64,000 bases of DNA from Hyphomicrobiales bacterium (lineage in GTDB: Bacteria > Pseudomonadota > Alphaproteobacteria > Rhizobiales > Rhizobiaceae). The stretch is taken from positions 59,096-123,095 of the forward strand of contig UBNQ01000013.1 in NCBI GenBank assembly GCA_900466875.1, in the 5' to 3' direction. Numbering within the stretch: the first letter of the stretch is position 1; every line of letters begins with the position of its first letter. The notes under the pieces are model-generated. The model was not told where the DNA came from, searched no databases, and saw only the letters and a list, made by a program, of their open reading frames with translations. Position numbers and translations under genes: made by a program. Of the stretch, positions 33,243 through 43,188 are shown piece by piece.

Positions 33243-33931
33243 GATGATCGACTTTCAGCTGCAGTAACGACTTTGAGAAAATATGCGGTCCGGTATTTTG
33301 GCACCACATATAGAACAACGTATCTGCGATTGCATACGTCAAATGCCGATACCCGGTTCACAACGAACGGGATTTTCGACAGCGCTCGGTCCCCGAGCCG
33401 TCGCCGCCGGCACGGTAGACAGGCCCGATGGCGAGCCTATCCGCATAAACGTTGCCGTTTTCTAAACGCCGAGTCCCCAGGCAAAGTCCCTGGCCGATAT
33501 CTGTGCTGACTGCGCCCCCGCAGAATACCCCCACTTTTCGAGGGGTAGTTCAGCATCGGCCTGACGTCTCGTCGCCACCCGTTTGGGTGAGCATGTTTGA
33601 AATAGCAGAGCTCGCGAACAAAAACGGCCCCGGCTTTCGGCGACATCGCGTCGGCAAAGTCGGGGCCGTCGACGAGCGTGTCGTCGCAGGCATGCAGGCA
33701 AGCTTGTGTAGACCCGGTGGTCGTGCGTTCTGGCGGTCTCACGCGATGCGGCGGCGGTCGCGGGACCGCGGCTTGCCTGATGCAGACAATGATGCGATGA
33801 GGTCACCGCAGGATGACAGGGGTTGGCAGACTTTCCACCCGTGCCGTCCCGAATGCTCCATCCTGTCCCGCCCGATCACTCATGCCTTTGTTGTCCGGCT
33901 CATGAGTTAAACCCTTCGCCGGAGAACGCGA
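33243..33931. other. Long intergenic region, no gene seen
   Basis: These 689 bases lie between the small acidic gene and the TauE/SafE gene. Open frames on both strands (for example 33452-33910) are Arg/Pro/His-rich and lack ribosome sites or recognisable domains. A 6-bp inverted repeat ACGTAT/ATACGT (33318-33339, 10-base spacer) sits near the minus-strand gene start and could be an operator. Nothing else was identified. Confidence 0.4.
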
Positions 33932-34753
33932 ATGCCTGCCTTTATCGATATTCTTCCGTTCGTGGCGGCGCTGCTTGCTGCCGGGGTGCTTGCCGGGCTT
34001 CTTGCCGGCCTGTTCGGTATTGGCGGCGGTGCCATCCTCGTGCCGATCTTTTTCCATGTGTTCGGGCTTCTCGGCGTGGATGACGCGGTGCGCATGCATC
34101 TGGCGCTCGGAACCTCGCTTGCCATCATCGTGCCGACATCGATCCGCTCCTTTGCAGCTCACAGGCAACGCGGAGCGGTCGATATCGATCTTTTGAAAAG
34201 CTGGATCGTCGCCGTGCCGCTCGGCACGATCATCGCGACGCTGATCGCCGCCTGGGCATCCAGCACCGAACTCAGGCTGATCTTTGCGGTGATTGCGCTC
34301 GTTCTGGCGTTGAGGATGATCTTCAACCGTGCGAGCTGGAAACTTGGTGACGATCTGCCCGCCAATCCGCTGAAATTCATCGTTGGCACCGGCATCGGCA
34401 TCCTGTCCGGCCTGATGGGGATCGGCGGCGGGGTGATGAACAACACCTTCATGACGCTTTACGGGCGCACCATCCATCAGGCGGTTGCGACCTCCTCAGG
34501 CGTCGGCGTGCTGATCTCGATCCCGGGTCTTGTCGGTTATGTCTGGGGCGGCTGGGGCAAGACCGGCCTGCCGCCGTTTTCCACCGGCTACATCAACTGG
34601 CTGGCCGTCGCGCTGCTAATCCCGGTCACGCTCTACACCGCCCCTTATGGCGCAAGGCTCGCCCATGCGCTCTCCAAGCGGCAGCTTGAAGTGGGCTTTG
34701 CACTGTTTCTTGTGGTGATCGCGCTGCAGTTCTTCGCCAGCGTGATTTTTTGA
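33932..34753 (+). CDS. TauE/SafE-family anion permease
   Basis: A 273-aa membrane protein with about eight helices and the internal repeat of the TauE/SafE family (FGIGGGAILVPIFF in the first half, MGIGGGVMNNTFMTLYG in the second). Relatives export sulfite, sulfoacetate or other sulfur-containing anions, or import other anions. The N-terminal hydrophobic start is not a cleaved signal. GGAGA lies upstream of ATG 33932. No sulfur-metabolism gene is adjacent; the ssu operon is about 18 kb away, so the substrate is open. Confidence 0.9.
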   Translation: MPAFIDILPFVAALLAAGVLAGLLAGLFGIGGGAILVPIFFHVFGLLGVDDAVRMHLALGTSLAIIVPTSIRSFAAHRQRGAVDIDLLKSWIVAVPLGTIIATLIAAWASSTELRLIFAVIALVLALRMIFNRASWKLGDDLPANPLKFIVGTGIGILSGLMGIGGGVMNNTFMTLYGRTIHQAVATSSGVGVLISIPGLVGYVWGGWGKTGLPPFSTGYINWLAVALLIPVTLYTAPYGARLAHALSKRQLEVGFALFLVVIALQFFASVIF

Positions 34754-34797
34754 GGCGATGATACCTCCAAAATGGCTAGAGGAAACCGGCCGATCAG

Positions 34798-35271
34798 CTA
34801 TGACCACTCGACAAGTGCGCGAGTATCAGCGTTTGCCCGAAGGGCATCGATTACTTGGCGATATTCGTCCTGATTGTTCTTTAGCGCTTCGCGTATGGCT
34901 TTAGAAAAAGGTGCATCAATATTTACCTGATTATTTATTGTAATCCGTTCCCGATAAAATTTTGCCACACGAGGTGAGAGCATTTTTTCCGCAATGATAC
35001 GCTCGTGTACCGCCATCATTTGCAGAACGCTAGTGACCTGGAATTCGCTGGGGGCGTGCTGCCCACTGTTTTCTATTTCTGAGGCTATTCTACATAATAA
35101 GGCATTGGCGTCTCGATACATTTCCAACATTTGCTGGACTTCTTGTAAACGGACAGAATGCCGGTATTGCTTAAGAGCATAAATCGCAGCGGTGATGGCG
35201 GTAATTGCCATAACGACATTTGCAACTGATGATATTGCATTCCAATCTATTGTCGACACTCGGACCCTCAT
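34798..35271 (-). CDS. Membrane-anchored hypothetical protein
   Basis: A 157-aa protein with one N-terminal TM helix (about residues 13-33, ISSVANVVMAITAITAAIYA) followed by a cytoplasmic helical region (RHSVRLQEVQQMLEMYRDAN and beyond). No domain is recognised. Short proteins of this kind, a TM anchor followed by a helical domain, are common hypothetical proteins in variable regions. Codon use is more AT-rich than in the neighbours, which suggests acquisition. It has no obvious partner gene. Confidence 0.6.
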   Translation of the reverse strand: MRVRVSTIDWNAISSVANVVMAITAITAAIYALKQYRHSVRLQEVQQMLEMYRDANALLCRIASEIENSGQHAPSEFQVTSVLQMMAVHERIIAEKMLSPRVAKFYRERITINNQVNIDAPFSKAIREALKNNQDEYRQVIDALRANADTRALVEWS

Positions 35272-35606
35272 TTGTAGACAGCATCCAGTGGCATTAACAA
35301 AGTTAGTCGCCTCTGCAAAAGCCGGAACAGACTTTTTGAATTCTGTGTGCCAATAGGCCGATTCCGCTTTTTGACTTTAGGAGATGCGAGTGACGATCCG
35401 CAACGAGCCAGTGTGGCGGTCGGCAGTCATGTATGTGAATGACGCTCGCGCACTTCCTGCTTCCTCAATCATCATTCCCATCATCCCAAAATCCCGAACG
35501 CAATATTCTTCCATGAAGGGATAGCTTCGCGCAAACGCGCCCCTATATTGCGGCATCTCCGGGGAACATCTTGCCCGGAACTGTCTCCACATCAAATGCG
35601 GTCCCC
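35272..35606. other. Intergenic region before ABC exporter
   Basis: These 335 bases hold no recognisable gene. The open frame 35377-35595 (minus) is unconvincing. A TTG at 35571 with GGGGA six bases upstream is an alternative start for the downstream ABC gene. Confidence 0.4.
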
Positions 35607-36533
35607 ATGCCTCCCATCATCTCCGTACAGCAACTGACCAAAACCTATGGCAACGGGTTCGAAGCCTTGAAGGGCATCGACCTCGATATCGAGCGCGGCG
35701 AGATCCTGGCGCTGCTCGGGCCGAACGGCGCCGGAAAGACGACGCTGATCTCGGTCATCTGCGGCATCGTCAATCCGAGCGGCGGCAAGGTGCTTGTCGG
35801 CGGCCATGACGTGGTGAAGGATTTTCGCCAGACGCGCTCGCTGATCGGTCTCGTGCCCCAGGAACTGACCACCGACCAGTTCGAGACGGTCTGGAACACG
35901 GTGACCTTTTCCCGAGGCGTCTACGGCAAGAAGCCGAACCCGGCGCTGATCGAAAAGATCCTTCGCGAACTGTCGCTGTGGAAAAAGAAGGACAACATGC
36001 TGCGCGAGCTTTCCGGCGGCATGAAACGGCGCGTGCTGATCGCCAAGGCGTTGAGCCACGAGCCGGAAATCCTGTTTCTCGACGAGCCCACCGCCGGTGT
36101 CGATGTCAGCCTGCGCCGTGATATGTGGGAAGTGGTCAAGCGGCTGCGCGAGCAGGGCGTGACGATCATCCTGACCACCCATTACATCGAGGAGGCGGAA
36201 GAAATCGCCGACAGGGTAGGGGTCATCAATGGCGGGCAGCTTCTTCTGCTTCAGGAAAAGACCGGGCTGATGAAGCAGTTCGGCCGCAAGCAGATGCGGC
36301 TGGAACTGACGGAGCGGCTGGAGGAGATCCCGCCTGGCCTTGCACCCTTTTCGCTTTCGCTCGGTGAGGACGGCATGTCGCTCACGCATGAATACAGCCA
36401 CGAGGAAAGCCAGGACAGCATCGCCTCGCTTCTGTCCGCGCTGAGCGCGGCGGGCATTCACTTCAAGGACCTCTCGACCCGGCAAAGTTCGCTGGAGGAC
36501 ATTTTCGTCGCTCTGGTGGAGGACAAGGCATGA
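35607..36533 (+). CDS. ABC exporter ATP-binding protein
   Basis: ATPase subunit of an ABC-2 exporter, 308 aa, NodI/DrrA/CcmA-like. Walker [12 protein letters not shown] is near residue 40, signature [15 protein letters not shown], Walker [13 protein letters not shown], and the H-loop [15 protein letters not shown]. The C-terminal extension after about residue 220 is typical of drug/polysaccharide-type exporters. ATG 35607 starts at the conserved [13 protein letters not shown] 35571 would add 12 residues and has a better ribosome site. It overlaps the permease by 4 bases (ATGA). The substrate is unknown; multidrug or lipid export are the usual guesses. Confidence 0.9.
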   Translation: MPPIISVQQLTKTYGNGFEALKGIDLDIERGEILALLGPNGAGKTTLISVICGIVNPSGGKVLVGGHDVVKDFRQTRSLIGLVPQELTTDQFETVWNTVTFSRGVYGKKPNPALIEKILRELSLWKKKDNMLRELSGGMKRRVLIAKALSHEPEILFLDEPTAGVDVSLRRDMWEVVKRLREQGVTIILTTHYIEEAEEIADRVGVINGGQLLLLQEKTGLMKQFGRKQMRLELTERLEEIPPGLAPFSLSLGEDGMSLTHEYSHEESQDSIASLLSALSAAGIHFKDLSTRQSSLEDIFVALVEDKA

Positions 36534-37291
36534 ATTTCGAAGCGATCAAATCCATCTATTTCTTCGAGATGGCGCGCATGCGCCGCACATTGCTGCAAAG
36601 CGTCATCTCGCCGGTCATCACCACCTCGCTCTATTTCATCGTGTTCGGCACGGCGATCGGCTCGCGTATCCAGACGATCGAGGGCGTGCCTTACGGGTCC
36701 TTCATCACGCCGGGCCTGATCATGCTGACGCTTCTGACCCAATGCGTGGCCAATGGGTCGATCGGCATCTACTTTCCAAAATTCACCGGCACGATCTACG
36801 AGATCCTGTCGGCGCCGGTGGCGATGACGGAAATCCTGATCGGGTATGTCGGGGCGGCGGCCAGCAAGGGGCTGATCATCGGGCTGATCATTCTGGGCAC
36901 CGCCTCCTTCTTCGTCGATATCCGGATCGCCCATCCGTTCATGATGGCGCTTTTCCTCGTGCTGACGGCCGTCACCTTCAGCCTGTTCGGCTTCATCATC
37001 GGCATCTGGGCGAAGAATTTCGAGCAGTTGAACATCGTGCCGATGCTTGTCGTGCCGCCTTTGACGTTTCTCGGGGGAAGTTTCTACTCGATCGACATGC
37101 TGCCGCCCTTCTGGCAGGCGGTGAGCCATCTGAACCCGGTTCTTTATCTCGTCAGCGGTTTTCGCTGGAGCTTTTACGAGATTGCCGACGTCAATCCGGT
37201 GATCAGCCTCGTGATGATCGGCGTCTTCCTGGCTGTCTGCCTGGCGGTGCTGGGCTGGATGTTCAGGACGGGATATCGGTTGCGCAGCTGA
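36530..37291 (+). CDS. ABC-2 type exporter permease
   Basis: A 253-aa permease with six TM helices in the ABC-2 (NodJ/DrrB-like) arrangement, including the family signature [22 protein letters not shown] near the C-terminus. It starts inside the ATPase stop (ATGA overlap) and forms the exporter with it. A terminator follows directly, so this is a two-gene operon. Confidence 0.92.
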   Translation: MNFEAIKSIYFFEMARMRRTLLQSVISPVITTSLYFIVFGTAIGSRIQTIEGVPYGSFITPGLIMLTLLTQCVANGSIGIYFPKFTGTIYEILSAPVAMTEILIGYVGAAASKGLIIGLIILGTASFFVDIRIAHPFMMALFLVLTAVTFSLFGFIIGIWAKNFEQLNIVPMLVVPPLTFLGGSFYSIDMLPPFWQAVSHLNPVLYLVSGFRWSFYEIADVNPVISLVMIGVFLAVCLAVLGWMFRTGYRLRS

Positions 37292-37303
37292 CCGCAGGAT
37301 GTT

Positions 37304-37332
37304 GATTGGCGGCGGATCGCCGCCAATCGTTT
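37304..37332 (+). terminator. Intrinsic terminator after ABC exporter
   Basis: A perfect 10-bp stem GATTGGCGGC (37304-37313) pairs with 37319-37328 around GGATC and is followed by GTTTTGTGTTT. It is twelve bases after the permease stop and closes the exporter operon; the convergent MFS gene ends at 37353. Confidence 0.8.
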
Positions 37333-37352
37333 TGTGTTTCGCAGCCGAAGCC

Positions 37353-38570
37353 TTATCCGAGTGACAGCTGGCGGCGTTCGCCGCGTGCGGCCATCACGGA
37401 GGCGGCTAGCAGGCTGGCTGCGGCAAGGAACATCACCACGGCAACCGGGCCTTCGGTCTCGATCAGCAGGCCGCCGAGGACCGCACCGCTGGAAATCGCG
37501 ATCTGGAATGTGGTGACCACCAGCGATCCGGCACTTTCCGCCTCATCGGCTGCATTGCGTGCCACAAAACTCTGGACACTGACCGGGAAGGCGCCGAAGG
37601 CGAGGCCCCAGAGTGCGATTGCGGTTGCCGCGACGGCAAGCGAGGCGCCGCCGATGGCGAGGATCACCGCCGCTGCCGCAACCAGCGTGGTGAACAACAC
37701 GATCGACAGCCGCGGGCTGCGTTCTGAAACCACACCACCGAGCATGTTGCCGAAGAAGCCGGCCACGCCATAGGCGAGCAGGATCAGCGAGATCGTTTCC
37801 ACGTCAAGCTGCGGCACCCGTTCCAGGAACGGCCGGATATAGGTAAAACCGGCAAAATGGCCCGCAACGAAAAGCAGGATGGTGAACAGCCCGGTGCGGA
37901 TCGCAGGCCGGCGCATCAGGGCCGCAAGCGTGCCGAGGCCGGCATGGCCTGTGGGCGGCAGGGCAGGCAGCAGCGCCGCCTGAGCGACGAGTGCGACGAG
38001 ACCGACGGCGGCGGAGAGATAGAAGGCCGCCCGCCAGCCGAGCGTGTCGCCGATCCAGGCGCCGAGCGGGGCGGCACAGACTGTGGCGAGCGAGACGCCC
38101 GCCATGATGATCGCCATGGCGCGCGGCATCAAGGCCGGCGGCACGAGACGCATGGCGAGCGCTGCCGACATGGCCCAGAAGCCGCCGAGCCCGATGCCGA
38201 GAAGGATGCGAGCCGCAAATACCGTATAGATATCGGCGGCGACGGCGGCGATGAGGCTCGAGACGACCAGAAGCGTGGTCAGCGCCAGGACGGTCCAGCG
38301 CCGGTCGATATGGCGCGTGCCGATGATGACGCCGGGACCGGCGATGGCGGCGATCACGGCGGTGGTGGTGATCGACTGGCCGGCAACACCGGTGCCGACG
38401 CCAAGATCGGCGGAAAGCGGGGTGAGCAGGCTGACGGGCAGGAATTCGGCGGTCACGAGGCCGAAGACGCCCAGGGTCAGCGACGCAACTGCGCCCCAGC
38501 GGGCAGCGATCTGGGGGACGTCATGGTCCACTCGCGCTGCGTCGTCGGATGGTGAGGGGGTGCCGTGCAT
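37353..38570 (-). CDS. MFS transporter (DHA1-type efflux)
   Basis: Major facilitator superfamily pump of 405 aa with 12 predicted TM helices, DHA1-like (AraJ/NepI/YdhP group). The N-terminus LTLGVFGLVTAEFLPVSLL matches the family, and a motif A-like DRRW lies after TM2. Likely a proton-driven exporter of sugars, nucleosides or drugs. It is divergent from an AraC-type regulator 83 bases away, which probably controls it; the inducing molecule and exported compound are unknown. Confidence 0.9.
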   Translation of the reverse strand: MHGTPSPSDDAARVDHDVPQIAARWGAVASLTLGVFGLVTAEFLPVSLLTPLSADLGVGTGVAGQSITTTAVIAAIAGPGVIIGTRHIDRRWTVLALTTLLVVSSLIAAVAADIYTVFAARILLGIGLGGFWAMSAALAMRLVPPALMPRAMAIIMAGVSLATVCAAPLGAWIGDTLGWRAAFYLSAAVGLVALVAQAALLPALPPTGHAGLGTLAALMRRPAIRTGLFTILLFVAGHFAGFTYIRPFLERVPQLDVETISLILLAYGVAGFFGNMLGGVVSERSPRLSIVLFTTLVAAAAVILAIGGASLAVAATAIALWGLAFGAFPVSVQSFVARNAADEAESAGSLVVTTFQIAISSGAVLGGLLIETEGPVAVVMFLAAASLLAASVMAARGERRQLSLG

Positions 38571-38653
38571 GGTATTCTCCTGAATTGCAGCCGATTTGGC
38601 TTGTGTCAGGAATAGGCGTGACGGGCTGGCGTTTCCATGCTAGAAAATCCGAC

Positions 38654-39652
38654 ATGCTTGACAGATCGTCCAAATCCTTCTCTTCGGTCTCGACCGATCC
38701 CCTGTCCGAAATGTTGCGCGGCCTTCGGCTGGACGGCGTCGAATATGGCCGTTGCCGGCTTGCCGACCCCTGGGCCACGGCGTTTCCGGCAGAGGATGCG
38801 GCGCGCTTCCATTTCATTTCATCGGGCGCCGCCCTGCTGAAGGCGCCGTCGGGCGAATGGCTGCGGCTGAATGCCGGTGATGCCGTCATACTGCCCCGCG
38901 GTGACGCCCATGTGATTGCCAGCGCCGAAAATGTCGCCCCCCTGCCGTTCGCACGTTACGGCAAGAAGGAAGTCTGCCAGGGCGTCTTCGACGTGCAATG
39001 CGCCGACGCCCGGTGCGGTACGGTGGCGCTGACGGCCTCGATGCGCTTCAACATCGACAAGCTGCATCCGCTTCTGCAGCTCATGCCTGAAACCATGTTG
39101 ACCAGCGATCTTGCCACAAACGAGCCGGCCATTCCGCATCTTCTGGATGCCATGGCGCGCGAGGTGGATATGGACCGCGTCGGTGCGGGCGGAATCCTGG
39201 CACGACTGGCGGATGTGTTGACGGCAACGATCATCCGGACCTGGGTGGAGCACGGCTGCGGCAATACCAGCGGCTGGATCGCCGCGGTGCGCAACCCCGA
39301 AATCGGCCGCGTGCTGGCCGCCATTCATCTCGAGCCGGACCGTGACTGGTCGGTGGCGGAGCTTGCCCGGCTGATGGGGGCTTCGCGCTCCGGTTTTGCC
39401 GAACGGTTTGCCCGCGTGGTGGGGGAAACGCCGGCGCGCTACGTGGCGCGCGTGAGAATGCATCAGGCGCGGCTTTGGCTTAAGGACGGCATGCGGGTAG
39501 CAACCGTCGCCGAAAAGCTGGGCTATGATGCGGAAGCCTCGTTCAGCCGCGCCTTCAAGCGCATCATCGGCGATCCGCCGAGCCATTTTCGCGGCAAGGG
39601 CGACGGCGATTTCCCTGCCCATGAGATGGTGGAACTGGCAGCGGTCGGCTGA
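38654..39652 (+). CDS. AraC-family transcriptional regulator (cupin type)
   Basis: A 332-aa regulator. The N-terminal half is a cupin-type effector domain (GEWLRLNAGDAVILPRGDAHVI). The C-terminal 100 residues carry the two AraC HTHs: WSVAELARLMGASRSGFAERF and VATVAEKLGYDAEASFSRAFKRIIGDPPSHFR. ATG 38654 starts the conserved part; upstream frame to 38549 would overlap the MFS gene and is rejected. It is divergent from the MFS pump and is probably its regulator (inference from arrangement, common for this pair). Confidence 0.92.
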   Translation: MLDRSSKSFSSVSTDPLSEMLRGLRLDGVEYGRCRLADPWATAFPAEDAARFHFISSGAALLKAPSGEWLRLNAGDAVILPRGDAHVIASAENVAPLPFARYGKKEVCQGVFDVQCADARCGTVALTASMRFNIDKLHPLLQLMPETMLTSDLATNEPAIPHLLDAMAREVDMDRVGAGGILARLADVLTATIIRTWVEHGCGNTSGWIAAVRNPEIGRVLAAIHLEPDRDWSVAELARLMGASRSGFAERFARVVGETPARYVARVRMHQARLWLKDGMRVATVAEKLGYDAEASFSRAFKRIIGDPPSHFRGKGDGDFPAHEMVELAAVG

Positions 39653-39738
39653 CCGATCCGCGGGGCGGGCTGGTCAGTCTATTTCGCTTGGGCCGCGCTC
39701 CTGCCAGCACAGAATCCCGACATGCGGCTCAAGCACGC

Positions 39739-42300
39739 CTAACTTTCCGCGATCAGCTCCTCCAGGATGCGGGCGATGCCTTCGAGCGTGTACGGTTTCT
39801 GGACGACCGTTCGATGCTGGTGGGCGTCCGGCAGGATGGCCTGTTCACCATAGCCGGTTGCGAAAATGAAAGGGGTTTGCAGTTCGCCCAGCCGATCCGC
39901 GACGGTGAAGCTCGTCTGATCGCCGAGATTGATGTCCAGAACGGCAAGGGTAGGCGCGTCGGTGTCGATGATCTCCAGCCCGCCCTCGACCGAGGATGCG
40001 GTCATGACCTCTGCGCCGAGGCGGGTCAGGATATCTTCGGCGTCCAGGGCGATAATCAGGCTGTCTTCGACCAGCAGCACCTTCTGGCCGACAAGAAACT
40101 TTTCAGGCATCTTGTTGCTGGAATGGGCCGGGGAATGCCGGGCATGTTTAAGCGGGGCCGGAGGTTGCGGACCGGCTCTATCCGAAACATGACGGGCAGG
40201 GATCTGGAACGAGGCCCTGACGCCGGTTGGCGCATAGTCGATCTTTGCCTGCCCCCCGAGATCGTAGGGAACGGACCGGCCGATGATGGTCGTGCCGAAC
40301 CCCTTGCGGGTCGGCGGCTGCACCGGCGGGCCCCCACGTTCCTGCCAGTCGAACGTCAATCCGCCATCCGCCGTGCGCGACCAAGACACATCGACATGGC
40401 CGCCATCAGACAGGCTGCCGTATTTGGTCGAATTCGTCACCAGTTCGTGCACCACGAGCGCCATCGTGGAATAGGCCTGCGGGTTCAGCAGGACAGGTTC
40501 GCCGGTGACGTGTATGCCGCTGTTCTTCTCATCAAGAAACGCGCGTGCCTCGGCATCGATCAGGGCGCCGATCGGCGCAGGTCCCCAGTGATCGTCGGTG
40601 ATCTGGTTGTGCGCCCGCGCCAGCGCATGGATGCGTCCATCCACGAGGTTGACGAAGTCCTCTATTTTGTTCGACGAGGGTTTTGCCTGCCGGATCAATC
40701 CGCGGATGACACCGAGGATATTGCGAACCCGGTGGTTCAACTCCGCAATTAGAACCTCCTGCTTGCGCGTTGCCGCGTCGCGCTCGGCGCTCGCTTCGCT
40801 TGCAAGTCGCAGCACGACCTCGATAAGCGTCGCGCGTAAAGTCTCCGCAACACGTTTTTCAGGCGCTGAAAACGGCTTGCTATGGCCTTTGACGAGCTGC
40901 TGCCATTCGGCAAAGCTTTCCCGCGGGGTCAGGCGCGGTCCGTTGGGGCCGTATTCGACAGGCTTATGGGGATCTCCCGCCCACCGGACCGAGTGCACAA
41001 GCTCTCTGCGGAAAAGAATGACATAGTCACGCGGGGACCGCGAAATCGGGATCGCGAGCATTCCGGCCGCGTTATCCGCATAGTGCTCCGCTTCCGGCAC
41101 GAGCGATGCGATTTCATCGGTCGCGAAGACACGCGTTGCGGCCGCGCTGTTCAGTGCCCTGACGATCCGGGCGAACTGCTCGGTGGACGGTGTCTGGCCC
41201 CAGAAGGCATAATTGCCATTGATCCACACGCCGACCCCCTCCGCCGGTATGACCTCGGTCAGGATGCCGGCAAGCCATTCGGGATCATTGAGAAGCATTT
41301 CATTGGTGGCGACGGCACCGAGAAGCTGGTCGGAGATATCGCGTGCGCGACGCTCATATTCCATCACCTCGCCACGTTCGCGGCTCTCCAGACGCAGCGA
41401 ATACATCTGCGAGAAGAGTTCGCACACGGAACGGGTTTCAAAGCTCGGCGATTTTGCCGAATAATGGTGGCAGGCGAACAGGCCCCAGAGTTCACCGTCA
41501 ACGATGATGGAGATCGACATGGAGGCGCGAACGCCCATGTTTTTCAGGTATTCGATATGGATCGGCGAAACGGAGCGAAGGATGGAATAGGACAGATCGA
41601 GCAACTGTCCTTTCTCGTCCCGTTGCGGATGGATTGCCACAGGCACGGCATCCACGTCGGAAATGACGCGCAAGAGGTTTCGCTTGTAGAGTTCACGCGC
41701 CTGAACCGGGATGTCGCTCGCCGGGTAATGAAGGCCCTTGAACGAGCCGATGCCCGGCTTGCAGGTCTCGGCCACCACTTCGCCTGAGCCATTTTCGGCG
41801 AACCGGTAGACCATCACGCGGTCAAAGCCCGTCAGCGCCCGCACCTGTCGTGCGCCCTCACGATAATAGGCTTCAGGCTCTCCCATCAGATCCAGCCGGG
41901 AGATCATCGACCTCACCATGCCCGTCGTATCGCCATGCCGTTTGGACGAGGGTTGGGCCTCGATGACAATCTGGCCGCTCGATGTGTGGATCGCGAGATC
42001 GAACAGCGGGCCACGCTGTGTCAGCTGTGCATCAAAAATCTTGTCGACGGCATTTGCACCGCGCAGCGTGGCCAGTCGGTTACGAAGGCTGTGGATCGTC
42101 TCGGGCGGGAATATCTCGTCGAGCGGACATCCGATCAGTTCGCGGTCCGTTTCCGGCAGAAACTCGCTCACATTGGCGGATGCACGGGCGATGATCCAAT
42201 CCAGAGTTAATGCGAGGAGAAAACCGATAGGTTGGATTGCACCCAGAAGATGGATCGGCTCGCGATCACAATTCGTAAGATCGACGGGATAAGTGTTCAT
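39739..42300 (-). CDS. Bacteriophytochrome, HWE kinase and receiver (Agp2-type)
   Basis: Biliverdin photoreceptor kinase of 853 aa: PAS (about 10-115), GAF (130-310), PHY (325-500), HWE-type histidine kinase (515-705), and C-terminal receiver (738-850). Cys11 before DREPIH is the biliverdin attachment Cys. PASDIP is at 193-198 (D196), SPIHIEY at 245-251 (H248), and the PHY tongue motif PRESF at 459-463. The kinase H-box is ELNHRVRN (H523), N-box HELVTNSTKYG, and the HWE-defining WQE 652-654; the receiver phospho-acceptor is D789. The layout equals the bathy phytochrome Agp2 of Agrobacterium. The usual QPHG near residue 25 reads QPIG here. No heme oxygenase gene is nearby. Confidence 0.95.
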   Translation of the reverse strand: MNTYPVDLTNCDREPIHLLGAIQPIGFLLALTLDWIIARASANVSEFLPETDRELIGCPLDEIFPPETIHSLRNRLATLRGANAVDKIFDAQLTQRGPLFDLAIHTSSGQIVIEAQPSSKRHGDTTGMVRSMISRLDLMGEPEAYYREGARQVRALTGFDRVMVYRFAENGSGEVVAETCKPGIGSFKGLHYPASDIPVQARELYKRNLLRVISDVDAVPVAIHPQRDEKGQLLDLSYSILRSVSPIHIEYLKNMGVRASMSISIIVDGELWGLFACHHYSAKSPSFETRSVCELFSQMYSLRLESRERGEVMEYERRARDISDQLLGAVATNEMLLNDPEWLAGILTEVIPAEGVGVWINGNYAFWGQTPSTEQFARIVRALNSAAATRVFATDEIASLVPEAEHYADNAAGMLAIPISRSPRDYVILFRRELVHSVRWAGDPHKPVEYGPNGPRLTPRESFAEWQQLVKGHSKPFSAPEKRVAETLRATLIEVVLRLASEASAERDAATRKQEVLIAELNHRVRNILGVIRGLIRQAKPSSNKIEDFVNLVDGRIHALARAHNQITDDHWGPAPIGALIDAEARAFLDEKNSGIHVTGEPVLLNPQAYSTMALVVHELVTNSTKYGSLSDGGHVDVSWSRTADGGLTFDWQERGGPPVQPPTRKGFGTTIIGRSVPYDLGGQAKIDYAPTGVRASFQIPARHVSDRAGPQPPAPLKHARHSPAHSSNKMPEKFLVGQKVLLVEDSLIIALDAEDILTRLGAEVMTASSVEGGLEIIDTDAPTLAVLDINLGDQTSFTVADRLGELQTPFIFATGYGEQAILPDAHQHRTVVQKPYTLEGIARILEELIAES

Positions 42301-42486
42301 GGGCCTCTGGTGGTGAAATCATGCTGCGATGGAAGAATAAATCGGAAACCCGGAGAAAAAGTTCCCTTGTATTCGTCCGTAAAAGTATTCGCGGATCTAT
42401 ATGTGGCAAGGAAGATACAAATCCATAGTCGTGAATAGTTTTGGTATAAAGGCGGATCTGATTTCAGCCCGGCCCTGTCTCTCAAC

Positions 42487-43188
42487 CTAGTCTCTCAGCC
42501 GCAACTCGTCTGTCTGCATGTTGAGGGAACTCAGCGTCGACAGAAAACTCATGCCGAGCAAGCTTTCTTCGAGCATACCGTCCTGAGCCACCATGGCACG
42601 GACGTTTCTTCGCGAAATCGGTCCGATGGCGATCTCGTCGAGCCGGACGGGGGCGGCCATGGCCGCGCCGTTGGCGGTCATGACCCGGACCGTGTAGGCA
42701 AGTCCGCCGGTATCGATGCCGACCTTGGCGGCGTCGTCGAAGGATAGCACGACGCTGCTGGCGCCCGTATCGACCAGCATCGGGACGGTTTTGCCGTCGA
42801 CCGAGACGTCGGCCTGGAAATGCCCACCCAGCGCCTTCTGGATGATGACCTCGGTTCCATCGCGGCCGGTGACGACGACGGCGCGACCGGGCATCAGGCC
42901 CGCCACCATGCGGCCGGCGAACTGGTTTGCATCGTTGCGGTAAAGATAGGCGGCGACCAGGCCGAGAATGATGACCAGCCAGATGGCGAGATTGCGCAGC
43001 GCCTGGCTCGTGTCGCCGCGTCGGCCGGCGACGATGCCGGCGCCGAGCAGACCGGCAATCGGGATGAGATAGATCAGCTGGCCGAAATCATTGTTGTCGA
43101 TGCCGAATGTCTGGCCCGAATCATGGTTGAAGACGAGCAGAGCAAGGCCTGCGCCGAGCACCAGAAGCACGAGGGTCAGTCCGTTCAT
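42487..43188 (-). CDS. Membrane retropepsin-like aspartic protease
   Basis: A 233-aa protein of the TIGR02281 clan AA protease family. Three N-terminal TM helices (about 3-20, 36-55, 67-84) are followed by a periplasmic or cytoplasmic retropepsin-like domain with the catalytic motif VDTGAS (D140-S144) and a later FLSTLSSLNMQ. These single-domain aspartyl proteases work as dimers; substrates are unknown. It overlaps the DUF1289 gene by 4 bases, with DUF1289 first in the operon. Confidence 0.88.
   Translation of the reverse strand: MNGLTLVLLVLGAGLALLVFNHDSGQTFGIDNNDFGQLIYLIPIAGLLGAGIVAGRRGDTSQALRNLAIWLVIILGLVAAYLYRNDANQFAGRMVAGLMPGRAVVVTGRDGTEVIIQKALGGHFQADVSVDGKTVPMLVDTGASSVVLSFDDAAKVGIDTGGLAYTVRVMTANGAAMAAPVRLDEIAIGPISRRNVRAMVAQDGMLEESLLGMSFLSTLSSLNMQTDELRLRD

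Noticed and set aside
33452..33910. A 152-codon + frame before the TauE-like gene
   Set aside because: No domain, odd composition and no ribosome site; competing frames on the minus strand are equally long.
40882..41787. A 301-codon + frame inside the phytochrome gene
   Set aside because: It is antisense to the GAF/PHY region of a clear bacteriophytochrome and has no family features.
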